Source of the DNA: Paenibacillus sp. RC334 | GTDB lineage: Bacteria; Bacillota; Bacilli; Paenibacillales; Paenibacillaceae | Direction: 5' to 3' | DNA length: 64,000 nt | Assembly: GCF_030034735.1 (NCBI RefSeq) | Contig: NZ_CP125370.1 | Location: 2,170,001-2,234,000 of the forward strand | Shown: piece after piece, positions 55,549 through 64,000 of the stretch | Position numbering within the stretch: position 1 is the first letter of the stretch | How the letters are laid out: every line of letters starts with the position of its first letter | Made by a program: the position numbers and the translations under genes | The notes under the pieces: generated by a model | Databases searched by the model: none | The model's input: only the letters and a program-made list of their open reading frames with translations | What the model was told of the DNA's origin: nothing

Positions 55549-56814
55549 GTGGAAAGAATTCAACTCAAAAACGGCCTAAGAGTGGTCATTGAAAAAATTC
55601 CAACCGTGCGTTCCGTTTCTTTCGGCATCTGGGTTAAAACCGGCTCCCGAAATGAAACCCCGGACAATAGCGGTATTTCTCATTTTATTGAACACATGCT
55701 TTTCAAAGGAACAGAGCGCTTCGACGCGAAGGAAATTGCCGAGCAATTTGACGCCATCGGAGGGAATGTTAATGCATTCACTTCGAAGGAATATACGTGC
55801 TATTATGCAAAAGTGCTGGATGAGCATCTGCCGATTGCGGTTGATGTACTGTCCGATATGTTTTTTAATTCTAAATTAGATCATGAAGAGCTGGAAAAAG
55901 AGAAAAACGTGATCCTGGAGGAAATCTCCATGTACGAGGACACACCAGACGATATGGTGCATGATCTCTTATCACGGGCCGCTTATGGCGACCATCCGCT
56001 GGCTTATCCCATTCTCGGTACCGAAAAGCATTTATTAGCTATGGACAGCTCCCATCTCAGCAATTATATGAAAGAACACTATACAATCGACAATACGGTC
56101 ATCAGTGTGGCTGGTAATATTGATGATAGTCTGGTAGAGCTACTGGAGCGTCACTTTGGGCACTTTGATAACCATGGAACTGCTTCGCCCCTGACGGTTC
56201 CTGCGTTTAACGGTGAGCTGTTGTATCATGAAAAGGCAACGGAACAGAATCATATTTGCTTGTCTCTGCCTGGATTTGCAACGGGTGACGATCTCCAGTA
56301 TGCTATGGTATTGCTGAACAACGCGATCGGCGGCGGTATGAGCTCACGTCTGTTTCAGGAAATTCGGGAGAAGCGTGGGCTGGCTTATTCGGTCTATTCC
56401 TACCATAGCTCCCATGCGGACAGTGGTATGTTCACCATTTATGCCGGTACGGCTCCCAAGCAGACGAAGGATGTGCTGAATCTGGCGCTTGAACTGTTGC
56501 AGGATGTGGCTGTTAAGGGACTGGATGATAACGAGCTTCGTAAAGGCAAGGAGCAGTTAAAAGGAAGCTTGATATTAAGCCTTGAGGGCACAGGAAGTCG
56601 GATGAATCGTCTTGGAAAAAATGAGTTGATGCTAGGTCAGCATTACACGCTGGATCAAATGATTGAGCACATTGAGCAAGTGACAGCTGATGATGTGAAC
56701 AAGGTACTGGACCGGATGTTCTCGGAGCCGTTTGCCCTGTCGATGGTCGGAGCGAGCGATTCAGCGGTTAAGGATATGAGGAGGGACTATTTTGTTAACT
56801 TACGTGGAAATTAA
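55549..56814 (+). CDS. mlpA: M16 family zinc peptidase MlpA (YmxG)
   Basis: This 421-aa protein is a processing-peptidase-like M16 metalloprotease. The inverted zinc motif HxxEH is present (H45, E48, H49 in [12 protein letters not shown]), with the distal glutamate in the [16 protein letters not shown] region. The C-terminal domain has [23 protein letters not shown] 55549 follows TTAGGAGGG and gives the family start [16 protein letters not shown]. The B. subtilis homologue lies at the same place. It overlaps dut by 23 bases. Confidence 0.95.
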   Translation: MERIQLKNGLRVVIEKIPTVRSVSFGIWVKTGSRNETPDNSGISHFIEHMLFKGTERFDAKEIAEQFDAIGGNVNAFTSKEYTCYYAKVLDEHLPIAVDVLSDMFFNSKLDHEELEKEKNVILEEISMYEDTPDDMVHDLLSRAAYGDHPLAYPILGTEKHLLAMDSSHLSNYMKEHYTIDNTVISVAGNIDDSLVELLERHFGHFDNHGTASPLTVPAFNGELLYHEKATEQNHICLSLPGFATGDDLQYAMVLLNNAIGGGMSSRLFQEIREKRGLAYSVYSYHSSHADSGMFTIYAGTAPKQTKDVLNLALELLQDVAVKGLDDNELRKGKEQLKGSLILSLEGTGSRMNRLGKNELMLGQHYTLDQMIEHIEQVTADDVNKVLDRMFSEPFALSMVGASDSAVKDMRRDYFVNLRGN

Positions 56815-57238
56815 CAGACTTGGGGGCAATGAGGATATTGAGCTGCCCCGTAAAATGTCAGAGCTTGCATCCGGGTTTGACCTGTATGCTGCGGTACAGG
56901 AAGACTTAGTTTTGGAACCCGGCAAGCGTTGTCTTGTTCCAACCGGATTGGCTATAGCGATGCCGGCAGGGCTGGAGGCACAAATCCGTCCGCGCAGCGG
57001 ACTGGCTCTCAAGCATGGTATTACCTGTCTCAACACACCGGGCACAATTGATGCGGATTATCGTGGGGAGATTAAGGTATTGCTTATCAATTTGGGCGAG
57101 GAACCATTCACCATTACACGTAATGAGCGAATTGCACAAATGGTATTTCAGACTGTGCCTGAGGTAGAGTTGAAGCAGGTAGACCGTTTGTCTGAAACTG
57201 TGCGTGGTGCTGGAGGCTTCGGTCATACAGGACGCTGA
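56792..57238 (+). CDS. dut: Deoxyuridine 5'-triphosphate nucleotidohydrolase (dUTPase)
   Basis: Dut hydrolyses dUTP to dUMP, keeping uracil out of DNA. The 148-aa product has the five trimeric dUTPase motifs: [46 protein letters not shown] and [10 protein letters not shown] (a slightly changed motif 5, with Ala for the usual Gly/Glu and His for Ser). TTG 56792 follows AGGAGGGAC within the mlpA coding region. B. subtilis has ymxH at this point instead. Confidence 0.96.
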   Translation: MLTYVEINRLGGNEDIELPRKMSELASGFDLYAAVQEDLVLEPGKRCLVPTGLAIAMPAGLEAQIRPRSGLALKHGITCLNTPGTIDADYRGEIKVLLINLGEEPFTITRNERIAQMVFQTVPEVELKQVDRLSETVRGAGGFGHTGR

Positions 57239-57350
57239 GTCCACAGTTTCCTTCAAACGACTGAATGTCACGGCTTTAATCGGCATTTTGGAGAATGTAA
57301 CTGAATTGTCGATTTTAAGCTAGAGCATGAATAGCATATGAATATGGATA

Positions 57351-57390
57351 CACATAAAAAGCCGTCCCGAAAAGGGGCGGTTTTTTTGTG
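57351..57390 (+). terminator. Strong intrinsic terminator after dut
   Basis: CACA...AAAAGCCGTCCC pairs with GGGGCGGTTTTTTTGTG around a GAAAA loop. The A run and T run on opposite sides make it potentially bidirectional. It separates dut from the sporulation genes. Confidence 0.9.
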
Positions 57391-57397
57391 TTTCTTC

Positions 57398-57425
57398 ACC
57401 TATCTATGGGTGGCTGCATAGACTA
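57398..57425 (+). promoter_or_regulatory. Candidate sigma-K promoter of dpaAB
   Basis: ACC (57398-57400) and CATAGACTA (57417-57425) fit the sigma-K pattern of AC at -35 and CATAnnnTA at -10, with 17 bases between the AC pair and CATA. It lies between the dut terminator and dpaA. In B. subtilis the spoVF (dpaAB) genes are transcribed by mother-cell sigma-K. Confidence 0.7.
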
Positions 57426-57459
57426 AAAACATATCGTGTCTCGGAAAGGAGTGATCCGG

Positions 57460-58356
57460 ATGCTAACAGGAATACGCATCGTTGTATTGGGTGGCGATGC
57501 GAGGCAGCTTGAGGTAATCCGAAAATGTGTAGACATGGATGCTACCGTCAGCGTGGTCGGCTTTGACCAGCTTGAAGAGCCGCTCAGAGGAGCATCGCGG
57601 GATTCGTTGTCTGTCAAGCTGCTTGAATCGGCAGATGCGCTTGTGCTGCCAGTTGTGGGGTGTGATGAGGGAGGCAATGTGAACGCACTTTTTGGATCGC
57701 AAAAGCTGCAGTTTCTGAATGAGCACGCCGCTGCTCTTCCGCCCCACTGCGTCGTATATACGGGGATGGCGCGGACGTACTTAAAAGAAATTTGTTCCAG
57801 ACATGATTTAAAGCTGGTGGAGTTGCTGGAAAGAGACGATGTGGCCATATATAACTCGATACCTACGGCGGAAGGCGCACTGATGATGGCGATTCAGCAT
57901 ACGGATTTTACGATTCATGGTGCAAATTGTATGGTTCTGGGCATGGGACGGACTGGATTTACCATGGCCAGGGCGCTACAAGGATTGGGAGCCAGAGTGA
58001 AGGTCGGGGTACGTAGGGCAGAAGATGCGGCGAGAGCGGTAGAAATGGGCTGGAAGCCTTTTATGACAAGGGATTTGGCGGATGAGACTCAGGGAGTTGA
58101 CTTGATTTTTAATACGATACCCTCTATGATTATCACAGCGCAAATCCTGTCTAAATTGCCACAGGCTACCGTGATTATTGACCTTGCTTCCGCCCCGGGC
58201 GGGTGTGATTTTCGTTTTGCGGAAAAGCGTGGAATTACGGCCATGCTCGCCCCCGGTCTTCCCGGTATTGTCGCTCCCAAAACTGCTGGTGCCATTATAG
58301 CGAATACGCTGGTGCAGTTGTTAATGGAAGATAATCCTGATCGGGGTGATGCGTAA
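57460..58356 (+). CDS. dpaA: Dipicolinate synthase subunit A
   Basis: DpaA (SpoVFA), with DpaB, oxidises dihydrodipicolinate to dipicolinic acid for the spore core. The 298-aa product has an N-terminal domain beginning MLTGIRIVVLGGDARQLEVI and a Rossmann NAD(P) site (CMVLGMGRTGFTMARALQGL). A conserved LAPGLPGIVAPKTAGAI stretch lies near the end. ATG 57460 follows GGAAAGGAGTG. It proves a spore-forming host and overlaps dpaB by one base. Confidence 0.98.
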   Translation: MLTGIRIVVLGGDARQLEVIRKCVDMDATVSVVGFDQLEEPLRGASRDSLSVKLLESADALVLPVVGCDEGGNVNALFGSQKLQFLNEHAAALPPHCVVYTGMARTYLKEICSRHDLKLVELLERDDVAIYNSIPTAEGALMMAIQHTDFTIHGANCMVLGMGRTGFTMARALQGLGARVKVGVRRAEDAARAVEMGWKPFMTRDLADETQGVDLIFNTIPSMIITAQILSKLPQATVIIDLASAPGGCDFRFAEKRGITAMLAPGLPGIVAPKTAGAIIANTLVQLLMEDNPDRGDA

Positions 58357-58949
58357 TGAGTTGGCAAGGGAAAACGGTAGGTTATGCAATTACAGGTTCA
58401 CACTGCACATTTGAAGAGGTTATGCCTGTTATACAGCGTTTTGTTGACGAGGGCGCGAAGGTTGTTCCCATTATATCCAATACGGTATTAACAACGGATA
58501 CCCGCTTCGGTACTTCGCAAAGTTGGCAAAAACAGTTGAAAGATATAACAGGGAATGATATCATTTCTACAATTGTGGAGGCTGAGCCACTGGGTCCCTC
58601 CCAAATACTCGATGTACTGGTGATTGCACCCTTGACGGGGAATTCGATGAGTAAGCTGGCGAATGCCATGACAGACAGTCCGGTTCTGATGGCCGCCAAG
58701 GCCCAATTGCGCAACGGTCGTCCACTTCTTTTGGCCATATCAACCAATGATGGGCTTGGTTTGAATGCTGCGAATATCGCCAAGTTACTGGTAGCCAAAA
58801 ATATATTTTTTGTGCCGTTCGGACAGGACAATCCAGTTAAAAAGCCCAATTCACTTGTGGCTGACATGGAGCTGATTCCAGAAGCCGCTTACGCTGCTAT
58901 GCAGGGCAAACAGCTTCAACCGATGATTGTGGAACGCAAGACTCCATGA
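58356..58949 (+). CDS. dpaB: Dipicolinate synthase subunit B
   Basis: DpaB (SpoVFB) is the flavoprotein-family partner of DpaA. The 197-aa product begins KTVGYAITGSHCTFEEVMPV and has VIAPLTGNSMSKLANAMTDS and a PVLMAAKAQLRNGRPLLLAI segment. The TAATG overlap with dpaA implies coupled translation at matched levels. Confidence 0.98.
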   Translation: MSWQGKTVGYAITGSHCTFEEVMPVIQRFVDEGAKVVPIISNTVLTTDTRFGTSQSWQKQLKDITGNDIISTIVEAEPLGPSQILDVLVIAPLTGNSMSKLANAMTDSPVLMAAKAQLRNGRPLLLAISTNDGLGLNAANIAKLLVAKNIFFVPFGQDNPVKKPNSLVADMELIPEAAYAAMQGKQLQPMIVERKTP

Positions 58950-59084
58950 AGTACTATAGTTAACTGCTGAGCATCCCTCGCCTAGAAGATGATTCGATGA
59001 TGCATCGGGTCTAATTTCTTGTTGGCGGTGGATGCTTTCAGAATAAAAAAATGGTTTTTTAGTCGAGAAGGGGAGATACACCAG

Positions 59085-60122
59085 ATGAGCAATAGAAAGT
59101 TTAATGTAGCTGTCGTTGGAGCGACAGGCGCCGTAGGAGAACAAATCGTAAATCTGCTGGAAAAACGGGATTTTCCTGTGGATAAAATTAAATTTCTTTC
59201 TTCGCCTCGTTCTGCCGGCACTTTAATTAGCTTTAAAGGTCAGCAAATTCCAGTAGAGATTGCAACCCCCGACAGCTTTGAAGGAATCGACATTGCCTTG
59301 TTCAGCGCAGGCGGAGACGTAAGTAAGGAACTGGCACCACATGCTGTTCGTCATGGCGCAGTATGCATTGACAACACAAACGCCTTCCGGATGGATCCTA
59401 CAGCTCCTCTTGTCGTTCCTGAGGTGAACAGCGACAAAATTGCCAAGCATCAAGGGATCATTGCCAACCCGAACTGCTCCACCATCCAGATGGTAGCTGC
59501 TTTGAAACCATTATATGATCAGTATGGCATTTCCCGTATCATCGTATCCACATATCAAGCGGTGTCCGGGGCTGGAAGCCGTGCCATTGATGAACTGAAT
59601 CGTCAAAGTGCAGCGATCCTTAACGGTGAAGAAGTTCAGCCTGATCTGCTGCCAGTCGGTTCATTGCCGGTGAAGCATCAAATTGCTTTCAATGCTATCC
59701 CGCAAATCGACAAATTCCAGGACAACGGCTATACACTGGAAGAAATGAAAATGGTACTTGAAACGAAAAAAATATTGGATGATGAATCCGTGGACGTAAC
59801 AGCAACGTGTGTACGTATTCCTGTCGTATACGGACACTCGGAATCCGTCTATGTAGAGCTTAAAAAAGATTATGATTTGGAAGAAATCCGCAATCTGCTT
59901 GCTTCGGCACCGGGAGTAACCCTGGTAGACAATCCTGCTGCGCAGCTCTATCCGCTGGCATCCGAAGCCGCAGGGAAACCTGACGTATTCGTTGGACGTG
60001 TACGTCGTGATTTGGGCAACAGCCGTGGATTGAATCTGTGGGTCGTATCCGACAACCTGCTCAAGGGAGCAGCATGGAACGCGGTGCAAATCGCGGAGAT
60101 TATTGCTGCAAATGCGGAATAA
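59085..60122 (+). CDS. asd: Aspartate-semialdehyde dehydrogenase
   Basis: Asd reduces aspartyl phosphate to aspartate semialdehyde, the branch point to lysine, DAP, methionine and threonine. The 345-aa product has FNVAVVGATGAVGEQIVNLL and the catalytic C131 in ANPNCSTIQM. A SAPGVTLVDNP region follows. ATG 59085 follows AAGGGGAG; the open frame back to 59019 has no family match. The 135-base gap after dpaB suggests expression is not limited to sporulation. Confidence 0.97.
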   Translation: MSNRKFNVAVVGATGAVGEQIVNLLEKRDFPVDKIKFLSSPRSAGTLISFKGQQIPVEIATPDSFEGIDIALFSAGGDVSKELAPHAVRHGAVCIDNTNAFRMDPTAPLVVPEVNSDKIAKHQGIIANPNCSTIQMVAALKPLYDQYGISRIIVSTYQAVSGAGSRAIDELNRQSAAILNGEEVQPDLLPVGSLPVKHQIAFNAIPQIDKFQDNGYTLEEMKMVLETKKILDDESVDVTATCVRIPVVYGHSESVYVELKKDYDLEEIRNLLASAPGVTLVDNPAAQLYPLASEAAGKPDVFVGRVRRDLGNSRGLNLWVVSDNLLKGAAWNAVQIAEIIAANAE

Positions 60123-60158
60123 CGTTCCTGAAGCAGGGAGTAAGATGGGGGAAAAGCG

Positions 60159-61376
60159 ATGAGTATTTTAGTACAGAAATTTGGGGGAACCTCGCTGTCC
60201 ACACCCGAAGCGCGTCAACTGGTGCTAGGACATGTGAAGCGAGAGCTGGAACAACATTTTCAACTGGTTGTCGTTGTGTCGGCCATGGGGCGGAAAGGAG
60301 AGCCTTATGCCACGGACACGCTGCTCGAATGGGCGGCGTCTAACGGCGACAGTCTTCCTAAGCGTGAACGGGATTTACTGCTGTGCTGTGGTGAAATCAT
60401 TTCTGCCGCTACATTATGCAGCCTGATGGAAAATGAAGGTATTCCTGCTACGGTGCTGACTGGGGCACAGGCGGGCTTTATTACGGATGATCAATACGGC
60501 AATGCTCGTATTTTGGATATAAAGCCAGACCGTATCGTGGAAGAGCTGAACCAGGGCCGTGTCGTCATTGTGACAGGCTTCCAGGGTCAGACTGTAAGCG
60601 GTGATATGACTACCTTGGGTCGTGGTGGCAGCGATACTTCCGCTACCGCTCTGGGTGCCGCTCTACAAGCGGACATGGTAGACATTTATACGGATGTGAA
60701 CGGCATCTTGACCGCCGATCCGCGCATCGTGGAAAATGCAAAACCGCTTGCCCATGTCAGCTATACGGAGATTTGTAATATGGCTCATCAGGGGGCAAAG
60801 GTTATCCATCCCCGTGCTGTTGAAATTGCCATGCAGGCGAATATTCCGGTTCGGGTTCGCTCTACCTTTTCCGAAGGGGAAGGAACGCTGGTCACCCATC
60901 CGGAGGGCTTTAAGGACGTACAGGCAGACATCGTTGACCGTTTCGTGACCGGTATTGCGTATGTCGGCAACGTCACACAAATTACCGTAGAATTAAAGCC
61001 AGGCTCGGAGCATTTGCAATTACAAGTATTCAAATCCATGGCTGAGCATGGAATCAGCGTCGATTTTATTAATGTAACTCCATCCGGAGCGGTTTATACC
61101 GTGTTCGATGCTGATGGAAGCAAAGCGGTTGAAGTACTGAACGGTCTGGGCTTGGAGCCTAAAATTTTGGCAGGGTGCGCTAAAGTATCCGTCATAGGCG
61201 GCGGTATCAATGGGGTACCTGGCATTATGGCGACGATTGTAGAGGCATTGGCAGAATCAGACGTACAGATTCTTCAATCGGCAGATTCCAACACGACGAT
61301 TTGGGTACTCGTTAAAAAAGAAGATATGGTGCAGGCTGTACGCGCATTGCATAATAAATTTGAACTCCATCAATAG
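60159..61376 (+). CDS. dapG: Aspartokinase I (DapG)
   Basis: DapG phosphorylates aspartate, the first step of the DAP/lysine pathway. The 405-aa product has the kinase start VQKFGGTSLSTPEARQL, VSGDMTTLGRGGSDTSATAL and two C-terminal ACT domains (about 265-400). In B. subtilis this isozyme is inhibited by meso-DAP; the same control is inferred. It lies between asd and dapA. Confidence 0.97.
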   Translation: MSILVQKFGGTSLSTPEARQLVLGHVKRELEQHFQLVVVVSAMGRKGEPYATDTLLEWAASNGDSLPKRERDLLLCCGEIISAATLCSLMENEGIPATVLTGAQAGFITDDQYGNARILDIKPDRIVEELNQGRVVIVTGFQGQTVSGDMTTLGRGGSDTSATALGAALQADMVDIYTDVNGILTADPRIVENAKPLAHVSYTEICNMAHQGAKVIHPRAVEIAMQANIPVRVRSTFSEGEGTLVTHPEGFKDVQADIVDRFVTGIAYVGNVTQITVELKPGSEHLQLQVFKSMAEHGISVDFINVTPSGAVYTVFDADGSKAVEVLNGLGLEPKILAGCAKVSVIGGGINGVPGIMATIVEALAESDVQILQSADSNTTIWVLVKKEDMVQAVRALHNKFELHQ

Positions 61377-61417
61377 GCGCAATGTCCGTGCTCGGACTTG
61401 CAAAAAAAGGAGGCAGC

Positions 61418-62299
61418 ATGGTGAACTTCGGCAGACTGATTACCGCAATGGTGACACCTTTTGATCAGCAAGGAGAGATTAACTGGACTGCATTGTCCTC
61501 GTTGATTGATTATTTAATAGAAGAACAACATTCGGAGTCTCTTGTCGTATCAGGAACGACGGGCGAGTCTCCTACCCTGAGCGATGATGAAAAAATCAAG
61601 TTGTTTGCATTTACTGTAGAAAAAGCAGCCGGACGATGTAAAATCATTGCCGGTACCGGTAGCAACAATACACGTCACTCCATTCATCTGACCCGTGCTG
61701 CGGAGCAGGCGGGGGTAGACGGTATTTTGCTGGTAGTGCCTTATTACAATAAACCGAATCAGGAAGGGATGTATCAGCATTTTGAAAGTATTGCAAATTC
61801 CACATCCCTTCCAGTCATACTGTATAATGTACCAAGCCGTACCGCAGCCAGCTTGACCGTGGAAACGACGCTGCGTCTTGCGCAAATCTCTAACATTGTA
61901 GGAACCAAAGAATGCGCGTCGCTGGCGCAGGTCACACAGATTGCAGCCGCAGCTCCGGAGGGATTCTTCATTTATTCGGGGGATGACGCTTCCGGGTTGC
62001 CTGCTATGGCTGTAGGGGCTTATGGTATTATCAGCGTGGCGAGTCATGTAGTAGGCGCAGAAATGAAGCAGATGATTGATGCACTTGTAGGGGGACACGC
62101 ACAGCAGGCAGCAAAATTGCATCAGCAGTTGTTTCCGGTTTTCAAGGGTTTGTTCGGCTGTCCTCATCCGCTGCCTAATCCGGTGGCTGTAAAATATGCA
62201 TTGGAGTTACGGAATGTTTCGGTAGGTTCTGTTAGGTTGCCGCTTATTCCTCCGACCGAAGAGGAAGCGGAATTTATTAAGAAGTTATTTGCCCGCTAA
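61418..62299 (+). CDS. dapA: 4-hydroxy-tetrahydrodipicolinate synthase
   Basis: DapA condenses pyruvate with aspartate semialdehyde, supplying both lysine/DAP and the dipicolinate precursor used by DpaAB. The 293-aa product has SGTTGESPTLSDDEK, ILYNVPSRTAAS and the Schiff-base K164 in GTKECAS. AAAGGAGG (61406-61413) serves ATG 61418 or GTG 61421; the family start NFGRLITAMVTPF fits either. Confidence 0.98.
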   Translation: MVNFGRLITAMVTPFDQQGEINWTALSSLIDYLIEEQHSESLVVSGTTGESPTLSDDEKIKLFAFTVEKAAGRCKIIAGTGSNNTRHSIHLTRAAEQAGVDGILLVVPYYNKPNQEGMYQHFESIANSTSLPVILYNVPSRTAASLTVETTLRLAQISNIVGTKECASLAQVTQIAAAAPEGFFIYSGDDASGLPAMAVGAYGIISVASHVVGAEMKQMIDALVGGHAQQAAKLHQQLFPVFKGLFGCPHPLPNPVAVKYALELRNVSVGSVRLPLIPPTEEEAEFIKKLFAR

Positions 62300-62357
62300 T
62301 CGGGAAGAATGAATTTTAAATGTTAAATGAATACGGGGAGTACGCTTGTTAAAGGCA

Positions 62358-62409
62358 GCCGGGAGTAAAGAAGCCGGAGGATTTTATAGCCTTGAAAAGG
62401 TACTCCGGC
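62358..62409 (+). repeat. Alternative hairpins in the dapA 3' region
   Basis: CTCCGGC (62403-62409) can pair perfectly with GCCGGAG (62373-62379), or, as TACTCCGGC, with the upstream GCCGGGAGTA (62358-62367) with one bulge. CCTT/AAGG (62390-62400) lies inside. The two folds exclude each other. It sits just before the terminator in the 353-base dapA-rnj gap, which otherwise has no gene. Confidence 0.55.
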
Positions 62410-62412
62410 ATG

Positions 62413-62439
62413 AGGGCGTTCTTATAGGGCGCCCTTTTT
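62413..62439 (+). terminator. Intrinsic terminator of the asd-dapG-dapA operon
   Basis: AGGGCG (62413-62418) pairs with CGCCCT (62430-62435), followed by TTTT. It separates dapA from the RNase J gene. Confidence 0.8.
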
Positions 62440-62531
62440 GCTGTGCCTTTTAACCATGTATCAAGATAATTGAACAGGGAGTAATGGTTTTAGACGGCAG
62501 TGGGAAACCTATGCGCAACGAACAGGATGAC

Positions 62532-62561
62532 TTGTTTTTTCTTATTTTAATCATGTATAAT
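62532..62561 (+). promoter_or_regulatory. Probable promoter for the RNase J gene
   Basis: A perfect TATAAT (62556-62561) is preceded by TTGTTT (62532-62537) at 18 bases, in an AT-rich stretch after the dapA terminator and about 90 bases before the coding start. Confidence 0.6.
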
Positions 62562-62652
62562 GAGGTCAAGTGACTGGGTGCGGTATTCTTTTGAAAATTA
62601 AATAAATAAATCAAGGTACGACGTCCAACTACCATAGGAGGTTTAGATTCAT

Positions 62653-64000
62653 TTGTCTAAAAAAACAAACAACGATAAATTGATGATTTTCGCTTTGGGC
62701 GGCGTCGGTGAAATCGGGAAAAATATGTATGTCGTTCAATACGGCAATGACATTGTCGTGGTGGATTCGGGTCTGAAATTCCCGGAAGAGGACATGCTTG
62801 GCATTGATATCGTTATTCCTGATATTTCCTACCTTACGGAGAACCGCGACAAGGTAAGAGGCATTGTGCTGACTCATGGTCATGAGGACCATATCGGCGG
62901 TTTGCCTTACGTGCTGAAACATTTGAATGTACCGGTATACGGTACCAAATTGACGTTGGGGCTGGTGGAAAACAAGCTGAAGGAAGCGAATCTGCTTGGC
63001 GAAACCAAACGTATTTTGATCAATGCTGATTCCGAAATCAAGCTGGGTTCCACACTGAAAGCAACATTCTTCAGAACAAACCACAGTATTCCGGATTCTG
63101 TAGGTGTATGCATTGATACTCCTGAAGGTGCTGTTGTTCATACAGGTGACTTCAAGTTTGATCATACTCCGGTAAACGGACAATATGCAGATTTGCAGCG
63201 TATGGCTGAAATCGGCACACGTGGCGTACTGGCTCTTTTGTCAGACAGTACCAATGCGGAAAAACCAGGCTTTACTCCATCGGAAAAAAGCGTCGGCATC
63301 GTGCTGGAAGACATTTTCCGTAAGTCGAAACAACGTGTAGTTGTAGCTACTTTTGCTTCCAACGTACACCGTATTCAGCAGGTTATTAATGCTGCTGAAT
63401 CGACAGGACGCAAAGTGACGGTTATCGGTCGCAGTATGGTTAATGTCGTAGGGATTGCTTCCGATTTAGGCTATTTGGAAATTCCGGATGGAATGCTGAT
63501 CGAGCCTGAGGAAGTTGGCAAAATGTCAGCGGATCGCGTAGTTATTCTCTGCACAGGTAGCCAAGGCGAGCCTATGTCTGCTCTAACAAGAATGGCGCGT
63601 TCCACACATCGTAAGGTGGATATTCTTCCGGGAGATTCGGTTATCATCGCAGCTACACCGGTACCGGGTAATGAAAAATATGTCGGTCGCACGATTGATG
63701 AACTGTTCCGTTTAGGTGCCAATGTTTATTACAGCGCAGCTAATCCGGGAATTCACGTTTCCGGACACGGAAGCCAAGAAGAACTCAAACTGATGCTGAA
63801 TCTGATGAAACCTAAATTCTTCTTGCCAATTCATGGTGAGTTCAGAATGCAACGTCGTCATGCCCTCCTTGCCGAATCGGTGGGTGTAGAGCCGGACAAC
63901 ATTTTCATCACAGATATCGGTGAAGTTATTGAAATTCAGAACGGCGGAGCACGCAGAGCTGGTAAGGTTACAGCGGGCAACGTGTTAATCGACGGACTGG
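62653..64000 (+). CDS. rnjB: Ribonuclease J (5' part, runs off the window)
   Basis: RNase J is a beta-CASP metallo-beta-lactamase ribonuclease with endo- and 5'-exonuclease activity in RNA decay and processing. About 449 codons are present, with no stop before the end. The metal-binding HxHxDH motif is THGHEDHIGG (H75, H77, D79, H80). Later motifs include VHTGDFKFDHTP, LLSDSTNAEKPGFTPSE and the beta-CASP HVSGHGSQEELKLML, then FFLPIHGEFRMQ. It starts at TTG 62653 after AGGAGG (62636-62641). B. subtilis has rnjB at the same place after dapA, so that paralogue name is used by position. Confidence 0.95.
   Translation, partial: MSKKTNNDKLMIFALGGVGEIGKNMYVVQYGNDIVVVDSGLKFPEEDMLGIDIVIPDISYLTENRDKVRGIVLTHGHEDHIGGLPYVLKHLNVPVYGTKLTLGLVENKLKEANLLGETKRILINADSEIKLGSTLKATFFRTNHSIPDSVGVCIDTPEGAVVHTGDFKFDHTPVNGQYADLQRMAEIGTRGVLALLSDSTNAEKPGFTPSEKSVGIVLEDIFRKSKQRVVVATFASNVHRIQQVINAAESTGRKVTVIGRSMVNVVGIASDLGYLEIPDGMLIEPEEVGKMSADRVVILCTGSQGEPMSALTRMARSTHRKVDILPGDSVIIAATPVPGNEKYVGRTIDELFRLGANVYYSAANPGIHVSGHGSQEELKLMLNLMKPKFFLPIHGEFRMQRRHALLAESVGVEPDNIFITDIGEVIEIQNGGARRAGKVTAGNVLIDGL

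Overview
The window is a colinear, gene-dense stretch of a Gram-positive, endospore-forming, flagellated chromosome with every supported gene on the + strand. Gene order closely follows the fla/che, rpsB, nusA and dap regions of Bacillus subtilis. Protein sequences and several local differences (short EF-Ts, archaeal-type ProS, nrnA between rbfA and truB, dut beside mlpA) suggest Paenibacillus, probably the P. polymyxa group. That assignment is an inference from sequence memory, not from a search. I see no tRNA or rRNA genes, IS elements, prophage, CRISPR array or foreign island.

Region 1 (1-29.6 kb) is the distal and larger part of the fla/che operon. It runs fliF(3' end)-fliG-fliH-fliI-fliJ-ylxF-fliK-flgD-(flagellar operon protein)-flgG/flgE-flbD-fliL-fliM-fliY-cheY-fliO-fliP-fliQ-fliR-flhB-flhA-flhF-flhG-cheB-cheA-cheW-cheC-cheD-(2-TM protein)-sigD-(FapA/DUF342)-(unknown)-swrB-like-(LysM/MltG-like). 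Many junctions are ATGA or GTGA overlaps, and a strong terminator overlaps the last stop codon. The genes build the MS-ring, C-ring, export gate and hook, run CheA/CheY/CheB/CheC/CheD chemotaxis, and encode the sigma factor for late flagellar genes. Five less-characterised genes flank or follow sigD.

Region 2 (29.6-43.0 kb) carries translation, nucleotide, isoprenoid and envelope genes: rpsB, tsf, pyrH, frr, uppS, cdsA, dxr, rseP, proS, polC. A good sigma-A promoter precedes rpsB, and terminator-like hairpins separate rpsB/tsf, tsf/pyrH and frr/uppS.

Region 3 (43.0-54.4 kb) is the rimP-nusA-ylxR-ylxQ-infB-rbfA-nrnA-truB-ribF operon followed by rpsO and pnp. A near-consensus promoter and a highly folded leader precede rimP. 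Another good promoter and an S15-type leader fold precede rpsO.

Region 4 (54.4-64.0 kb) holds a ylxY-like deacetylase-fold gene, the peptidase gene mlpA and dut. After a strong terminator come the dipicolinate synthase genes dpaA-dpaB behind a sequence matching a mother-cell sigma-K promoter, then asd-dapG-dapA for the aspartate/DAP pathway. The 5' part of an RNase J gene, starting at TTG, runs off the end.

The window is mostly conserved core genome. The most interesting material is in small deviations: a one-repeat EF-Ts, an archaeal-type ProS in the usual proS slot, low-complexity inserts in IF2, FliY and CheB, uncharacterised genes around sigD, and structured leader RNAs. I found no clear undescribed multi-gene system.
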